Shown here: in pieces, positions 9,663 to 17,915 of the stretch
How positions within the stretch are numbered: position 1 is the stretch's first letter
How the letters are laid out: the number at the start of each line of letters is the position of its first letter
NCBI RefSeq assembly: GCF_014838825.1
Contig: NZ_JACYMO010000001.1
Location: 62,001 to 126,000, forward strand
Length of the DNA stretch: 64,000 nt
Source: Erwinia persicina
GTDB taxonomy: Bacteria > Pseudomonadota > Gammaproteobacteria > Enterobacterales > Enterobacteriaceae
Reading direction: 5' to 3'
Notes under the pieces: model-generated
What the model saw: the letters and a program-made list of their open reading frames with translations, nothing else
Database searches by the model: none
What the model was told of the DNA's origin: nothing
Program-made: the position numbers and the translations under genes

Positions 9663-9835
9663 TCCCAATATCTCCAAAAAAAAACGGACTACGGTGTAGT
9701 CATGCCTGCGGCAGTTAATTTCTGGCGCGCAGTAAGTAAACCAGTGACGGAATGGTATCAGTTAGTGGTGGTGCGGCCTTATATCCAAACGGAATGATTT
9801 ATAATTTTTTGCACATATTTGTCCGTTTTTTCAGC

Positions 9836-10417
9836 TTATTGCTGCTTTATAAAGCGCTCGATGTGATTTTGTGCAGAGCTGACTACCTGGCTGGTCCAGT
9901 CTGATGCACCAAAAGGCAGCGCGCCGGGGGGGAACCAGATGGCATAGCCCACCAGGGCGAGGCACAGGGCGCGTTCGAGCTGATTGCCTTTCTGGCTTCG
10001 GAGCAGGGGCAGGCGGAAGCGCCAGCGGCACGGCCACAGCAGCGGCACGCCAGCGGGCGTCAGCATATCGGCAACGATGTGGCTGAGGTAACCCAGCACC
10101 ATCCCCTGGAAGGCATCCGCCGGGATCAGCCAGCCCGACGGCAGTTTCAACTGCAGCAGAGCCACGCCACCGACCACCGCCAGCAGGCTGTGGGTAAAGC
10201 CCCGGTGGCCAAACGCCCGCGCGATGGGGTGCGACAGCCATGCAAGGCGCTGCCCCAGAAAGGATTTCGGGTGGTCGATATCCGGCAGCAGGCAGGTGAG
10301 CAGCGTGGCCGGAATGATATGCCACCAGTCAGCGCTGGCCAGCACCGGCGTCAGTTCAGCACGCTTGGCGAAAATAGCGCTGGCAATGGCAAAGATAAGA
10401 TGGCCCTCGGCCGTCAT
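9836..10417 (-). CDS. ydjM: SOS-inducible inner-membrane protein YdjM
   Basis: 193-residue membrane protein of the YdjM/DUF457 family, often listed as a putative membrane-bound metal-dependent hydrolase. Conserved polar and histidine segments are LLPDIDHPKSFLGQR, FGHRGFTHSLLA and GYLSHIVADMLTPAGVPLLWP; hydrophobic helices alternate with these. Biochemical activity is unproven. In E. coli it is LexA-regulated, and here a CTGT-N8-CCAG element lies just upstream of the start. ATG at 10417 gives the family N-terminus MTAEGHL. It stands alone between tcyP and kduD. Confidence 0.92.
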   Translation of the reverse strand: MTAEGHLIFAIASAIFAKRAELTPVLASADWWHIIPATLLTCLLPDIDHPKSFLGQRLAWLSHPIARAFGHRGFTHSLLAVVGGVALLQLKLPSGWLIPADAFQGMVLGYLSHIVADMLTPAGVPLLWPCRWRFRLPLLRSQKGNQLERALCLALVGYAIWFPPGALPFGASDWTSQVVSSAQNHIERFIKQQ

Positions 10418-10435
10418 GAGAATACCTGGCTACAT

Positions 10436-10455
10436 AACTGTCAATGTATCCAGTA
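10436..10455 (-). promoter_or_regulatory. LexA (SOS) box of ydjM
   Basis: AACTGTCAATGTATCCAGTA is CTGT-N8-CCAG, one change from the LexA consensus. A second, degenerate element ending in ACAGTA (10456-10473, TAGG-N8-ACAG) follows; E. coli ydjM also has two sites. Confidence 0.65.
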
Positions 10456-10568
10456 TAGGGAATATATACAGTAGAATAAATATGTGACGCTGTAACGAAA
10501 GATAAATAAAGTGTGATGGATCGTAAGTTGAACAAGAGGGCGGTCGCGCCCTCTCGTACCGTTCAGGT

Positions 10569-11330
10569 TCAGCGAGCCAGCCAGCCGCCGTCGACGGCCA
10601 GGGTGAAACCGTTGACATAGTCAGAGGCCGGCGAGGCGAGAAACACCACCGGCCCCATCATATCGCTGCTCTGGCCCCAGCGGCCGGCGGGAATACGCTG
10701 CAGGATCTGCTGATTGCGTTCTTCATCATCGCGCAGCTGTTCGGTGTTATTGGTGGCCATATAGCCCGGAGCGATGGCATTGACGTTGATCCCGTGCGCA
10801 GCCCATTCGTTGGCCATCAGGCGGGTCAGCCCCAGTACGGCGCTTTTTGACGCAGTATATGAAGGCACACGGATGCCGCCCTGATACGACAGCATCGAGG
10901 CGATATTGATGATCTTACCGCCGTGCCCCTGCCGGATAAAACGGCGGGCAACCGCCTGTGACAGGAAAAATAGCGTCTTGCTGTTGAGGTTCATCACCTC
11001 ATCCCAGTCAGCTTCCGTAAAGTCCAGTGCGTCTGCCCGGCGAATAATCCCGGCATTATTGACCAGAATATCCAGCCGGGGACAGGCGGCCAGCGCCTGC
11101 GTCATCACGCTGTCGATACACCGGTTGTCGGACAGATCCGCCGTAATACTGATAAAACGACGTCCGGTCGCGGCGACTTTTTCTGCGGTTTCACTGGCGG
11201 CTGAGCGGTTGACGCCAATAATATCGCATCCCGCCTGAGCCAGACCCAGCGCCATTCCCTGGCCAAGACCGGTGTTGCAGCCGGTGATCATGGCCACTTT
11301 GCCTTCAAGATTAAATGTATTCAGGATCAT
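10569..11330 (-). CDS. kduD: 2-dehydro-3-deoxy-D-gluconate 5-dehydrogenase KduD
   Basis: Classical short-chain dehydrogenase (253 residues, same as E. coli KduD) that reduces 2,5-diketo-3-deoxygluconate to KDG with NADH in pectin and hexuronate breakdown. Seen: cofactor motif TGCNTGLGQG near residue 17, NNAGIIRR near 90, the catalytic Ser of NIASML and Tyr/Lys of SYTASKSAVLG near 155. The C-terminus NGFTLAVDGGWLAR is that of KduD. No kduI, kdgK or pectinase gene is adjacent, so it works with genes elsewhere. A perfect KdgR operator lies about 105 nt upstream, supporting the pathway. GGAAG/CCAGG precede the ATG at 11330. Confidence 0.92.
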   Translation of the reverse strand: MILNTFNLEGKVAMITGCNTGLGQGMALGLAQAGCDIIGVNRSAASETAEKVAATGRRFISITADLSDNRCIDSVMTQALAACPRLDILVNNAGIIRRADALDFTEADWDEVMNLNSKTLFFLSQAVARRFIRQGHGGKIINIASMLSYQGGIRVPSYTASKSAVLGLTRLMANEWAAHGINVNAIAPGYMATNNTEQLRDDEERNQQILQRIPAGRWGQSSDMMGPVVFLASPASDYVNGFTLAVDGGWLAR

Positions 11331-11435
11331 CCTGGCTTCCTTATAGGTCAGTGGGCACGCGCAGTGAAAACAGCAGAACGGGGCGCGCGGGCCGGTACAG
11401 GAAGCATAGGCACATGGTGGATTGATTACAACAAA

Positions 11436-11454
11436 AATGAAACGATGTTTTATT
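11436..11454 (-). promoter_or_regulatory. KdgR operator upstream of kduD
   Basis: AATGAAACGATGTTTTATT matches the enterobacterial KdgR consensus AATRAAAYRNYGTTTYATT at every position. It is 106 nt before the kduD start. KdgR represses pectin/KDG catabolic genes until KDG accumulates. Confidence 0.8.
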
Positions 11455-11539
11455 ATTTTTAACGTTAATCGTTAGAAATGGATAAAAGGCGAGAGCTGCG
11501 CTGCGCCAGGCACCGTTTCCCCAGCACCTGGCGCAGGGA

Positions 11540-12754
11540 TCAGCGCCGGGACGATCGCACGGCGTTGCCGTTTTTTTGGGCCGCGAGGGCGAAACCGGCC
11601 GACGTAACCAGTAAACCCGCCCCCAGTGCCGCAGGGCTCCACCAGCCAGAGGCATCAAACAGGATGCCGCCCAGTCCGGCGCCGGCGGTGATGGCCAGCT
11701 GGATAGTGGCCACCATCAGCCCACCGCCGGTTTCGGCATTCTCCGACAGCGCCTTACTGAGCCAGAGACCCCAGGCGACCGGGGCCGGTGTGGCGATCAG
11801 ACCCCAGAAAGCCAGTAGCAGACTGACGGGGATCACCGCATCGGCCATCACAATCAGCAGTATGGCGATCAGTGCCATGGCAAGCGGAATGGCTACCAGC
11901 CACGCGTAAAGCCTGTGCTGAAGCAAACGCCCTATCAGCCACGTACCGACAAGGCCAAATCCCCCCAGCGCGAATAAAATCAGTGAAAGTTGGGTGACCG
12001 ATACCCGCGTGACCTCCTCCAGTAACGGGCGCAGGTAGGTAAAGAGGGCAAACTGTCCCATAAACAGAAACAGGATCCCCGCCATGCCCAGCGCAACCTG
12101 AGGCTGACGCAGCAGGGCAAAAGGATTAGCGACGCCGTGGCGGCGGCGATCTACTGGCATCAGCGGGAGGCTGCGCCATTGCCAGACAAACGCCACCACG
12201 GCCAGCGGCACCACGATAAAGAAGGCTCCGCGCCAGCCAGTATACTGCCCGAGAAAGCTGCCCAGCGGGGCGGCGACCGTCGCCGCCAGCGCATTGCCGC
12301 CGTTGATTAATGCCAGCCCCTTTGCCAGCGCATGGGTGGGAAGCAGGCGCATCACCGTGGCGGTCGACATCGACCAGAAGCCACCGATAGCCATCCCCAG
12401 CAGCGCACGGCCCGCCATAAATGTGATGCCGTCTGCTGCCAGCGTGACGACCAGGCCGGAGACGATCAGCAGAAAGGTGAAGCTCATCAGCACTTTTTTA
12501 CGGTCCCAGTGGCCGGTGAGTGGCGTATTCAGCAGGCTGGTCATAACGGCAAACATGCCCGATACCGAGATGGCCTGTCCGGCACTGCCCTGGCTGATGC
12601 CAAGATCCTGCGCAATCGGCGTTAGCAGGCTGACCGGCATAAATTCAGAAGCGATGAGTACCACAACGCCAAGGGCCATAGAAAATACGGCTCCCCATGC
12701 TGACGGGGTGCGCTGATCGGCGCGGTTCTTTGCTTTCTTCACAATGGTATTCAT
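11540..12754 (-). CDS. NepI-like MFS exporter
   Basis: Twelve-helix DHA1 major facilitator (404 residues). The N-terminal half follows E. coli NepI, a purine ribonucleoside exporter, with WGAVFSMALGVVVLIASEFMPVSLLTPIAQDLGIS in its expected form (SAVFS, EFLPVSLLTPMAQDLGIS in NepI) and GGFWSMSTATVMRLLP. The substrate is therefore likely a nucleoside or other small metabolite, but close homologues vary. ATG at 12754 is chosen because AGGGAA lies 8 nt upstream and the cytoplasmic N-tail is short. The frame runs to 13024, but that part overlaps the divergent regulator and lacks homology. Divergent from a LysR gene that probably controls it. Confidence 0.8.
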   Translation of the reverse strand: MNTIVKKAKNRADQRTPSAWGAVFSMALGVVVLIASEFMPVSLLTPIAQDLGISQGSAGQAISVSGMFAVMTSLLNTPLTGHWDRKKVLMSFTFLLIVSGLVVTLAADGITFMAGRALLGMAIGGFWSMSTATVMRLLPTHALAKGLALINGGNALAATVAAPLGSFLGQYTGWRGAFFIVVPLAVVAFVWQWRSLPLMPVDRRRHGVANPFALLRQPQVALGMAGILFLFMGQFALFTYLRPLLEEVTRVSVTQLSLILFALGGFGLVGTWLIGRLLQHRLYAWLVAIPLAMALIAILLIVMADAVIPVSLLLAFWGLIATPAPVAWGLWLSKALSENAETGGGLMVATIQLAITAGAGLGGILFDASGWWSPAALGAGLLVTSAGFALAAQKNGNAVRSSRR

Positions 12755-12836
12755 AACGCTGTTCCCTTCCATAACCGTGCCAGAGAATAAAACGCTTTGA
12801 GTACGCTGATAAGGTGGGGTAATTTTGATGAACTTT

Positions 12837-12849
12837 TGAATAATATTCA
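12837..12849. promoter_or_regulatory. LysR-type operator candidate
   Basis: TGAATAATATTCA is a perfect odd palindrome with the T-N11-A layout of LysR-type binding sites, 19 nt upstream of the LysR gene and 82 nt upstream of the divergent exporter. Confidence 0.5.
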
Positions 12850-12868
12850 TTAATCTAACGAGCGCCGT

Positions 12869-13762
12869 ATGAATGATATCCTGGCTTTTCTGGCTGTCGC
12901 CCGCGAACAAAGCTTCACTAAAGCCTCCCTCCGGCTGGGCGTCAGCCCTTCGGCACTCAGCCATACCGTGAAAAAACTGGAAGAGAGGCTGGGAGTAAGG
13001 CTGCTTGCGCGGACAACGCGTCACGTTGCCCCCACCGACGCCGGTGAACGACTCATGCAGTCAGTCGGCCCGCTGTTCGAGCAGATTAATGCTGAAATTG
13101 AACGCATGGGGGAGCTGCGGGAAAAACCGGCGGGAAGCCTCCGGCTGACCTGTTCAGATGACGCCGCTGAACAGCTGCTGCGCCCGGTATTACCGGCCTT
13201 CTTCCGCCAGTATCCTGACGTCAATGTCGAAATCTGTATTGATTACGGCTTCACCAATATTGTCAGTGAACGTTTTGATGCCGGGATACGTCTCGGGGAG
13301 TCGATCAGTCAGGATATGATCGCCGTTCGCCTTGGGCCCGACTGGCGTCTGTCGGTAGTCGGGTCACCCGGCTATTTTAAACAGCACCCGATCCCCACGC
13401 ATCCCCGGGATCTGACCGCTCATCACTGCATTAACATCCGCCATAGCGTGGGAGGCAGCATCTACGCGTGGGAATTTGAGAAAGCGGGGCAGAAGATGAA
13501 TGTCAGGGTAGAAGGACAGCTGATGTCCAACAGTACTCTCCCTGTCCTCAACGCGGCGCTGGATGGGGTGGGGCTGGCGTATGTTCCTGATTTTATGGCC
13601 CGGCCTCATATTGAGGACGGGCGACTGACCGAGGTGCTGGCTGACTGGAGCCCGTATTTTCAGGGCTTCCACCTCTACTACCCCAACAGAAGAAACATCT
13701 CTCCGGCCTTTGCCGCCTTTGTGGCTGCGGTAAAATATCGCGGACAGGTGAGGCCGGGGTAA
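12869..13762 (+). CDS. LysR-family transcriptional regulator
   Basis: 297 residues with an N-terminal winged helix-turn-helix (residues 3-60: FLAVAREQSFTKASLRLGVS, then SALSHTVKKLEERLGVRLL). A periplasmic-binding-like effector domain follows from about residue 90. It falls in the large YafC/DmlR-like subgroup that often pairs with oxidoreductase or efflux genes. The neighbour is the divergent NepI-like exporter, with a T-N11-A palindrome between them, so it most likely controls that gene and itself. The inducer is unknown. It ends just before hxpB, which converges on it. Confidence 0.85.
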   Translation: MNDILAFLAVAREQSFTKASLRLGVSPSALSHTVKKLEERLGVRLLARTTRHVAPTDAGERLMQSVGPLFEQINAEIERMGELREKPAGSLRLTCSDDAAEQLLRPVLPAFFRQYPDVNVEICIDYGFTNIVSERFDAGIRLGESISQDMIAVRLGPDWRLSVVGSPGYFKQHPIPTHPRDLTAHHCINIRHSVGGSIYAWEFEKAGQKMNVRVEGQLMSNSTLPVLNAALDGVGLAYVPDFMARPHIEDGRLTEVLADWSPYFQGFHLYYPNRRNISPAFAAFVAAVKYRGQVRPG

Positions 13763-13798
13763 AGCGCCGGGCGGCTTCGTGCAGCGCCCGGTATGTAT

Positions 13799-14470
13799 TC
13801 AGCGACCGTGCAGGTGCTGTGCGGTCAGTTCCTCAAGGCTGCTGAGTTTGACATCCGCCAGTGACCAGCGCAGATCGGCGGCATGGATGGCGTCTGGGAC
13901 CACAATGGATCGCATCCGTCCTGCTTTCGTCGCGATCATGCCGTTGAAAGAGTCTTCCAGCGTGACGCAGTTCAGTGGATCCACACCCAGGCGGGCAGCG
14001 GCATCCAGATAAACCTGCGGGTGCGGTTTACTGTAAGGCAGGGATTCCGCTGAGGCCAGTACCTCAAAGTAGTCGCGCAGGCTGAACATCTCCAGCACGC
14101 TTTCCAGCATAAACAGCGGAGAGGCAGAGGCGAGGCCAATTTTCAGCCCTTCTGACCGGCAGAGCTCAAGCGCTTGCTTAACGCCAGGCAGCAGCGGCCG
14201 GGTCTCTTCTACCAGGCTTAATGACCGGTTGATGATCCGCTGGGTGACTTCCGCCTGGGAAGGCCCATTCCACGGCAGGGTTTCATACCACATGCGTACC
14301 ACCTGGTCGATGCGCAGTCCCAGCGTATCCGGCATTTCACCGCGGCGGCTCAGGTCGATGTCAAGGGTAGTGAAGATATCCAGCTCGGCTTGTTGCCATA
14401 ACGGCTCTGAATCGATCAGCAGGCCGTCCATATCAAAAATGGCGGCAAGTACGGGGCGGTGATAAGTCAT
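13799..14470 (-). CDS. hxpB: Hexitol phosphatase B (HAD family)
   Basis: Cytosolic HAD-superfamily phosphatase (YniC) acting on sugar and hexitol phosphates such as 2-deoxyglucose-6-phosphate and mannitol/sorbitol phosphates. 223 residues (E. coli 222). Motif I FDMDGLLIDSEPLW is near residue 12, motif II is the Ser of GLASASPL, motif III includes SKPHPQVYL, and motif IV is TLEDSFNG. The ATG at 14470 is chosen because homology starts just after it; the frame extends upstream to 14554 without family resemblance. Divergent from yniB. Confidence 0.93.
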   Translation of the reverse strand: MTYHRPVLAAIFDMDGLLIDSEPLWQQAELDIFTTLDIDLSRRGEMPDTLGLRIDQVVRMWYETLPWNGPSQAEVTQRIINRSLSLVEETRPLLPGVKQALELCRSEGLKIGLASASPLFMLESVLEMFSLRDYFEVLASAESLPYSKPHPQVYLDAAARLGVDPLNCVTLEDSFNGMIATKAGRMRSIVVPDAIHAADLRWSLADVKLSSLEELTAQHLHGR

Positions 14471-14640
14471 GCTACGGCTCCATTTGACAGTTTGTGGCAG
14501 TTTACCACGAAGCGGCGGGGGAAAAGTTATCATCCGACGGGCCAGCGTGTGCAAAGCGGTGATTAAGTCTGTATTTTGCAGGCACTTTTACGTCACTGCA
14601 GGTAAACTGACAGGCAGACATCGGAAGGACAGGAGAACGC

Positions 14641-15180
14641 ATGACGTATCAACAGGCTGGCAGGGTTGCGATTATAAAACGTATCCTGGGCTGGGTTATA
14701 TTTATTCCCGCGCTGGTATCAACGCTGATTTCACTGCTTGGCTTTATGGAAAAGAGCCGTGAACAGCGTGAAGGCATCAATGCGGTGATGCAGGATTTTG
14801 CCCATGTAATGATTGACATGGTGCGCTTCAATACCGGTTTTCTCTCCGGTTTCTGGACGCATTCGCCCGTTCCGGACTTTAATCACAGCACCAATCTCCT
14901 TTTCTGGGCGATCTATGCGCTGATTTTCGTTGGGCTTGCTCTGCAGGCTTCCGGCGCACGGATGTGGCGTCAGACGCGTTTTCTGCGTGAAAGTATTGAA
15001 GACCAGATGATCCTGGAGAAAGCGCGCGGAACAGAAGGGCACAGCCGTGAGCAGCTGGAAGCGAAGATCGTGGTGCCGCGGCACACTATTTTCCTGCAGA
15101 TTTTCCCGCTGTACATCCTGCCGGTGCTGATCGTTGTCGCCGGGTATTTTGTGCTTAAGCTGGCCGGGTTTATTTACTAG
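14641..15180 (+). CDS. yniB: Inner-membrane protein YniB
   Basis: 179-residue membrane protein of unknown function, conserved in Enterobacterales. It begins MTYQQAGRVAIIKRILGWVIFIPALVSTLISLL, giving a first membrane helix at about residues 15-38. Two more hydrophobic segments lie near 90-108 and 150-178. Between them is a charged segment with REQLEAKIVVPRHTIF. The start has GGACAGGAG upstream. Divergent from hxpB and convergent with yniA; an inverted repeat (15209-15225) overlaps the yniA end. Confidence 0.9.
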   Translation: MTYQQAGRVAIIKRILGWVIFIPALVSTLISLLGFMEKSREQREGINAVMQDFAHVMIDMVRFNTGFLSGFWTHSPVPDFNHSTNLLFWAIYALIFVGLALQASGARMWRQTRFLRESIEDQMILEKARGTEGHSREQLEAKIVVPRHTIFLQIFPLYILPVLIVVAGYFVLKLAGFIY

Positions 15181-15215
15181 GCTCCCGGCCTCGCTATGCC
15201 GCGTGTGACCCGGCG

Positions 15216-16109
15216 CTAAGCCGGGCGCGCGTGGCGTTTCCCCAGCGCATCATCATCCAGCAATGCCCCCACCGCCCGCTGGGCCTCACCCAGCCAGTGC
15301 CCGCCAAAAACGTTTGCCCGGTTCAGCAGGTAATAAAGCTGATAGACCGGCTGCCGCTGCAGAAAATCACCGGGCAGCGGCCAGACCGACTGATAGCCGT
15401 CGTAAACCTGCACCGGAATGTCCGGATGCCAGGAGAGCATAGCCAGATCGCACTCGCGGTCACCCCAGTAACAGGCGGGATCGAATATCCACGGGCCGCT
15501 GTCGCTTCCGGCACAGTTGGCTGGCCAGAGGTCGCCGTGCAGCAGAGAGGGTTCAGGATGATGTGACTCCAGCTTCTTCTGTGTACAGTGCACAATCAGC
15601 TCGATGTCGCCATACTGAATCCCTTTTTCCGCAGCCAGCTGCAGCTGCCAGCCTATTCGCTGCTCTGAAAAGAAGACTGACCAGCGCTTAAGCCAGCTGT
15701 TCGGCTGCAGGGAGGTGGTGATATTGTTGTCGAAGTCGAGCCCGAACTGCGGCTGCTCACTCCACTGATGCAGGTGCGCCAGCTGTTGCCCCAGTAGAAA
15801 GGCACCGTGGGCATCCAGCGGCCTGAGCGGAATATACTCCAGCAACAAAAAGCTGCTTTCACGATCACTGCCCACGCCATAGACGGCCGGCACGCGCACG
15901 GTCTGGCTGCGTGCCAGCAGCTGTAGCTGGTCTGCTTCCCAGGTAAACAGGTCCAGCATGTCACGCTGATTGCATTTGACGAAGACCTCGTGCTCTCCGT
16001 AGCGCAAATACCAGGCAGGGTGTACATCGCCACCGGGCAGCTCGGTTCGCCCGGTGATCTCTGCAGGTCCCCACTGTTCACTCAACAGACGACTGATGGC
16101 TGACCACAT
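15216..16109 (-). CDS. yniA: Fructosamine-kinase-family protein YniA
   Basis: 297-residue kinase-like protein of the fructosamine/ketosamine kinase family, expected to phosphorylate sugars on glycated proteins or small amines. The physiological substrate is not settled. The ATP-anchoring lysine lies in HEVFVKCNQR, the catalytic loop is LLHGDLWPANCA near residue 190, and the metal-binding segment IFDPACYWGDRECDLAML follows. ATG at 16109 has AGGAG 7 nt upstream and gives the family N-terminus MWxAISRLLSEQ; an upstream in-frame extension is not conserved. Next to ydiZ, as in E. coli. Confidence 0.93.
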   Translation of the reverse strand: MWSAISRLLSEQWGPAEITGRTELPGGDVHPAWYLRYGEHEVFVKCNQRDMLDLFTWEADQLQLLARSQTVRVPAVYGVGSDRESSFLLLEYIPLRPLDAHGAFLLGQQLAHLHQWSEQPQFGLDFDNNITTSLQPNSWLKRWSVFFSEQRIGWQLQLAAEKGIQYGDIELIVHCTQKKLESHHPEPSLLHGDLWPANCAGSDSGPWIFDPACYWGDRECDLAMLSWHPDIPVQVYDGYQSVWPLPGDFLQRQPVYQLYYLLNRANVFGGHWLGEAQRAVGALLDDDALGKRHARPA

Positions 16110-16207
16110 AGGACACTCCTCTTTTCGCTGTGATTTCACTATGGTAGCGCTTAAAGAATAACCAATATTTGCGTTTGCGCACGTTAAGCCTTCGTCTTTA
16201 CAAAAAC

Positions 16208-16498
16208 TTAGCCACTATTTTTGCGAAAACTTTCCCAGGACTGCACCTCAACCTCGGGCGCTTCGCCAAGGATCAGCTCGCCAATCCCTGCCGCCTGCTG
16301 GCGGATCTCTTCTTCTGACAGCGTGGTAATCATGCCGAAGCTGTTCGTGCCCAGCTCATGCGGCTGACCGTTATCGTCCTTCAGCGTGGTGGAAAACCCA
16401 CCGTTGACCAGGGCGCTACTCAGCTCCAGCAGGTCGGATAACCCTTTCTCATTATAATGAAACGTCACCACATACTGGCCAATCCCATGATTGCTCAT
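16208..16498 (-). CDS. ydiZ: Conserved small protein YdiZ
   Basis: 96-residue acidic cytoplasmic protein without signal peptide or membrane segment. Position next to yniA and its general character (IGQYVVTFHY near the start, DDNGQPHELGTNSFGMIT in the middle) fit E. coli YdiZ, whose function is unknown. The name rests partly on synteny. ATG at 16498 is preceded by AAGAGGTGAAGG. Upstream of it E. coli has pfkB, which is missing here. Confidence 0.65.
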   Translation of the reverse strand: MSNHGIGQYVVTFHYNEKGLSDLLELSSALVNGGFSTTLKDDNGQPHELGTNSFGMITTLSEEEIRQQAAGIGELILGEAPEVEVQSWESFRKNSG

Positions 16499-16940
16499 CC
16501 TTCACCTCTTGATTAAAAACAGCGTTAAAAAACATTTTTTTAGCGTAGCTCATCCCTGCCCGGGAAGCAGTGAAATCAGAATATCGCAGTACGAAAAGCC
16601 CGATTAACGCATTTGTGCGCGTCGCTGCGTCAGCGTGGGAAAGGCGAGAGGGTGGGGCGGGTGAAATTTACATTTGGTCACATTGCTGACGTTTTTTGGC
16701 CACAAAACGGTGGGGGTTAACGTTAATTGTTATTTTCAGGCAGGTGTTTTCTTACCAAATACCCTCTATAATGCGCCGCGTTAATGGGAATCTTCTTATT
16801 AGCGGTCTCTTTTTGTCATGATGCTTTGGAAAAAGAGCGAATTAACAAATTGTTACGATTATAACCGTAAAATGCGTTGATCGTCCTTCAAAACGCTTCA
16901 GACTCACTCTTTTAAAAACTGTCGTACGGGTCACATTTAA
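16499..16940. other. 442-bp intergenic region where pfkB would lie
   Basis: No gene is visible between ydiZ and ydiY. E. coli has pfkB (phosphofructokinase 2) here; no remnant reading frame was seen. The right half holds the likely ydiY promoter and an AT-rich leader. Confidence 0.6.
16744..16772 (+). promoter_or_regulatory. Probable ydiY promoter
   Basis: A perfect TATAAT at 16767-16772 is followed by the GC-rich discriminator GCGCCGCG, as in growth-rate-regulated promoters. The -35 region (16744-16749, GTGTTT) is weak. A leader of about 160 nt would follow before ydiY. Confidence 0.45.
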
Positions 16941-17696
16941 ATGAAAGCGCTTAATAAGCTGTCTGTAGTTCTGTTGCTCTCCGGGGGAGCATTCTGTCAT
17001 CAAGCCCTGGCGGATAATAACGTCTTCACGGTTATGGATGACCCTTCCACGGCGAAAAAAGATTTTGAAGGTAACGCCGCCGCCGGTTATATGGCGCAGT
17101 CGGGCAACACCACCAGTTCGTCAGCGACCGCCAATACCAACCTGACCTGGTATACGCCCAGCTTCGCCTACAGCCTGTGGGGTAACGCCAGCAACGCCTC
17201 TTCAAATGATGAGCGCTCATCAGAGACCTATCAGGTCGGTGGCCGTACACGTTACAACATCAACACCGCTGATTATCTGTTCGGTCAGGCAAGCTGGCTG
17301 AGTGACCGCTTTAACGGTTATGACGGCCGTTCTATTCTCGCTGCCGGTTACGGTCGCCAGCTGCTGAATGGCCCGGTACACTCGCTGCGTGTGGAAGCCG
17401 GTCCTGGCGTGCGCTATGACGACTACCATGAAGGCGGTCATGAAACGCAGGCGCTGGCCTACGGCGCCCTGAGCTATCAGTGGCAGTTAACCGACACCAC
17501 CAAATTCGTTCAGGGTGTTTCCGTACTGGGTAGCGACGATACCACCGTCAACTCCGAAACGGGCCTGCAGGTGGCTATCAACGATCACTTTGCGCTGAAG
17601 ATGGCTTACAACGTGACGTGGAACCAGAATCCACCGGAATCGGCACCGGATCATACCGATACCAAAACGACGATCACGCTCTCCTACGCGATGTAA
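16941..17696 (+). CDS. ydiY: YdiY family outer-membrane-type protein
   Basis: 251-residue exported protein of the YdiY/DUF481 family (E. coli 252). A signal peptide (residues 1-24, ending in QALA) precedes a sequence of alternating amphipathic strands with many aromatic residues (AYSLWGNASNASSNDERS, GGRTRYNINTADYLFGQASWL). It ends TTITLSYAM with an aromatic near the end, as in beta-barrel outer-membrane proteins. It is acid-induced in E. coli; molecular function is unknown. Followed by a good terminator. Confidence 0.9.
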   Translation: MKALNKLSVVLLLSGGAFCHQALADNNVFTVMDDPSTAKKDFEGNAAAGYMAQSGNTTSSSATANTNLTWYTPSFAYSLWGNASNASSNDERSSETYQVGGRTRYNINTADYLFGQASWLSDRFNGYDGRSILAAGYGRQLLNGPVHSLRVEAGPGVRYDDYHEGGHETQALAYGALSYQWQLTDTTKFVQGVSVLGSDDTTVNSETGLQVAINDHFALKMAYNVTWNQNPPESAPDHTDTKTTITLSYAM

Positions 17697-17703
17697 TCTT
17701 TTG

Positions 17704-17735
17704 CACGGGCCGCACCCTGCGGCTCGTGTTCTTTT
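17704..17735 (+). terminator. Terminator of ydiY
   Basis: CACGGGCCGCA / TGCGGCTCGTG (one G-U pair) with a CCC loop, followed by TTCTTTT. Confidence 0.8.
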
Positions 17736-17820
17736 GCCTCCTCAGCGACCGTTCCCCCCTGACCCCTGACCACTGACATCCCGTGCCGTTTGCACGCGAA
17801 GCGCGAACCGATCCCGGGCC

Positions 17821-17857
17821 CCTAACAGGGTGATAAAACCCTTCGGGCTCCGTTAGG
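17821..17857 (+). repeat. Nested hairpin upstream of the 47-residue gene
   Basis: Outer arms CCTAAC (17821-17826) and GTTAGG (17852-17857) enclose inner arms AGGGT (17827-17831) and ACCCT (17838-17842). It ends about 58 nt before the start codon of the small gene and could be part of its leader RNA or an end of the upstream transcript. Confidence 0.4.
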
Positions 17858-17915
17858 CTTAAGGCGCCGGGGCGGACTAGACTCTGTTTTGAATGTCAGT
17901 CATACAGGAGGATTT

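Noticed and set aside
12755..13024. N-terminal extension of the NepI-like exporter (90 codons)
   Set aside because: It would overlap the start of the divergent LysR gene and its operator, is not membrane-like, and the ATG at 12754 has a good ribosome-binding site.
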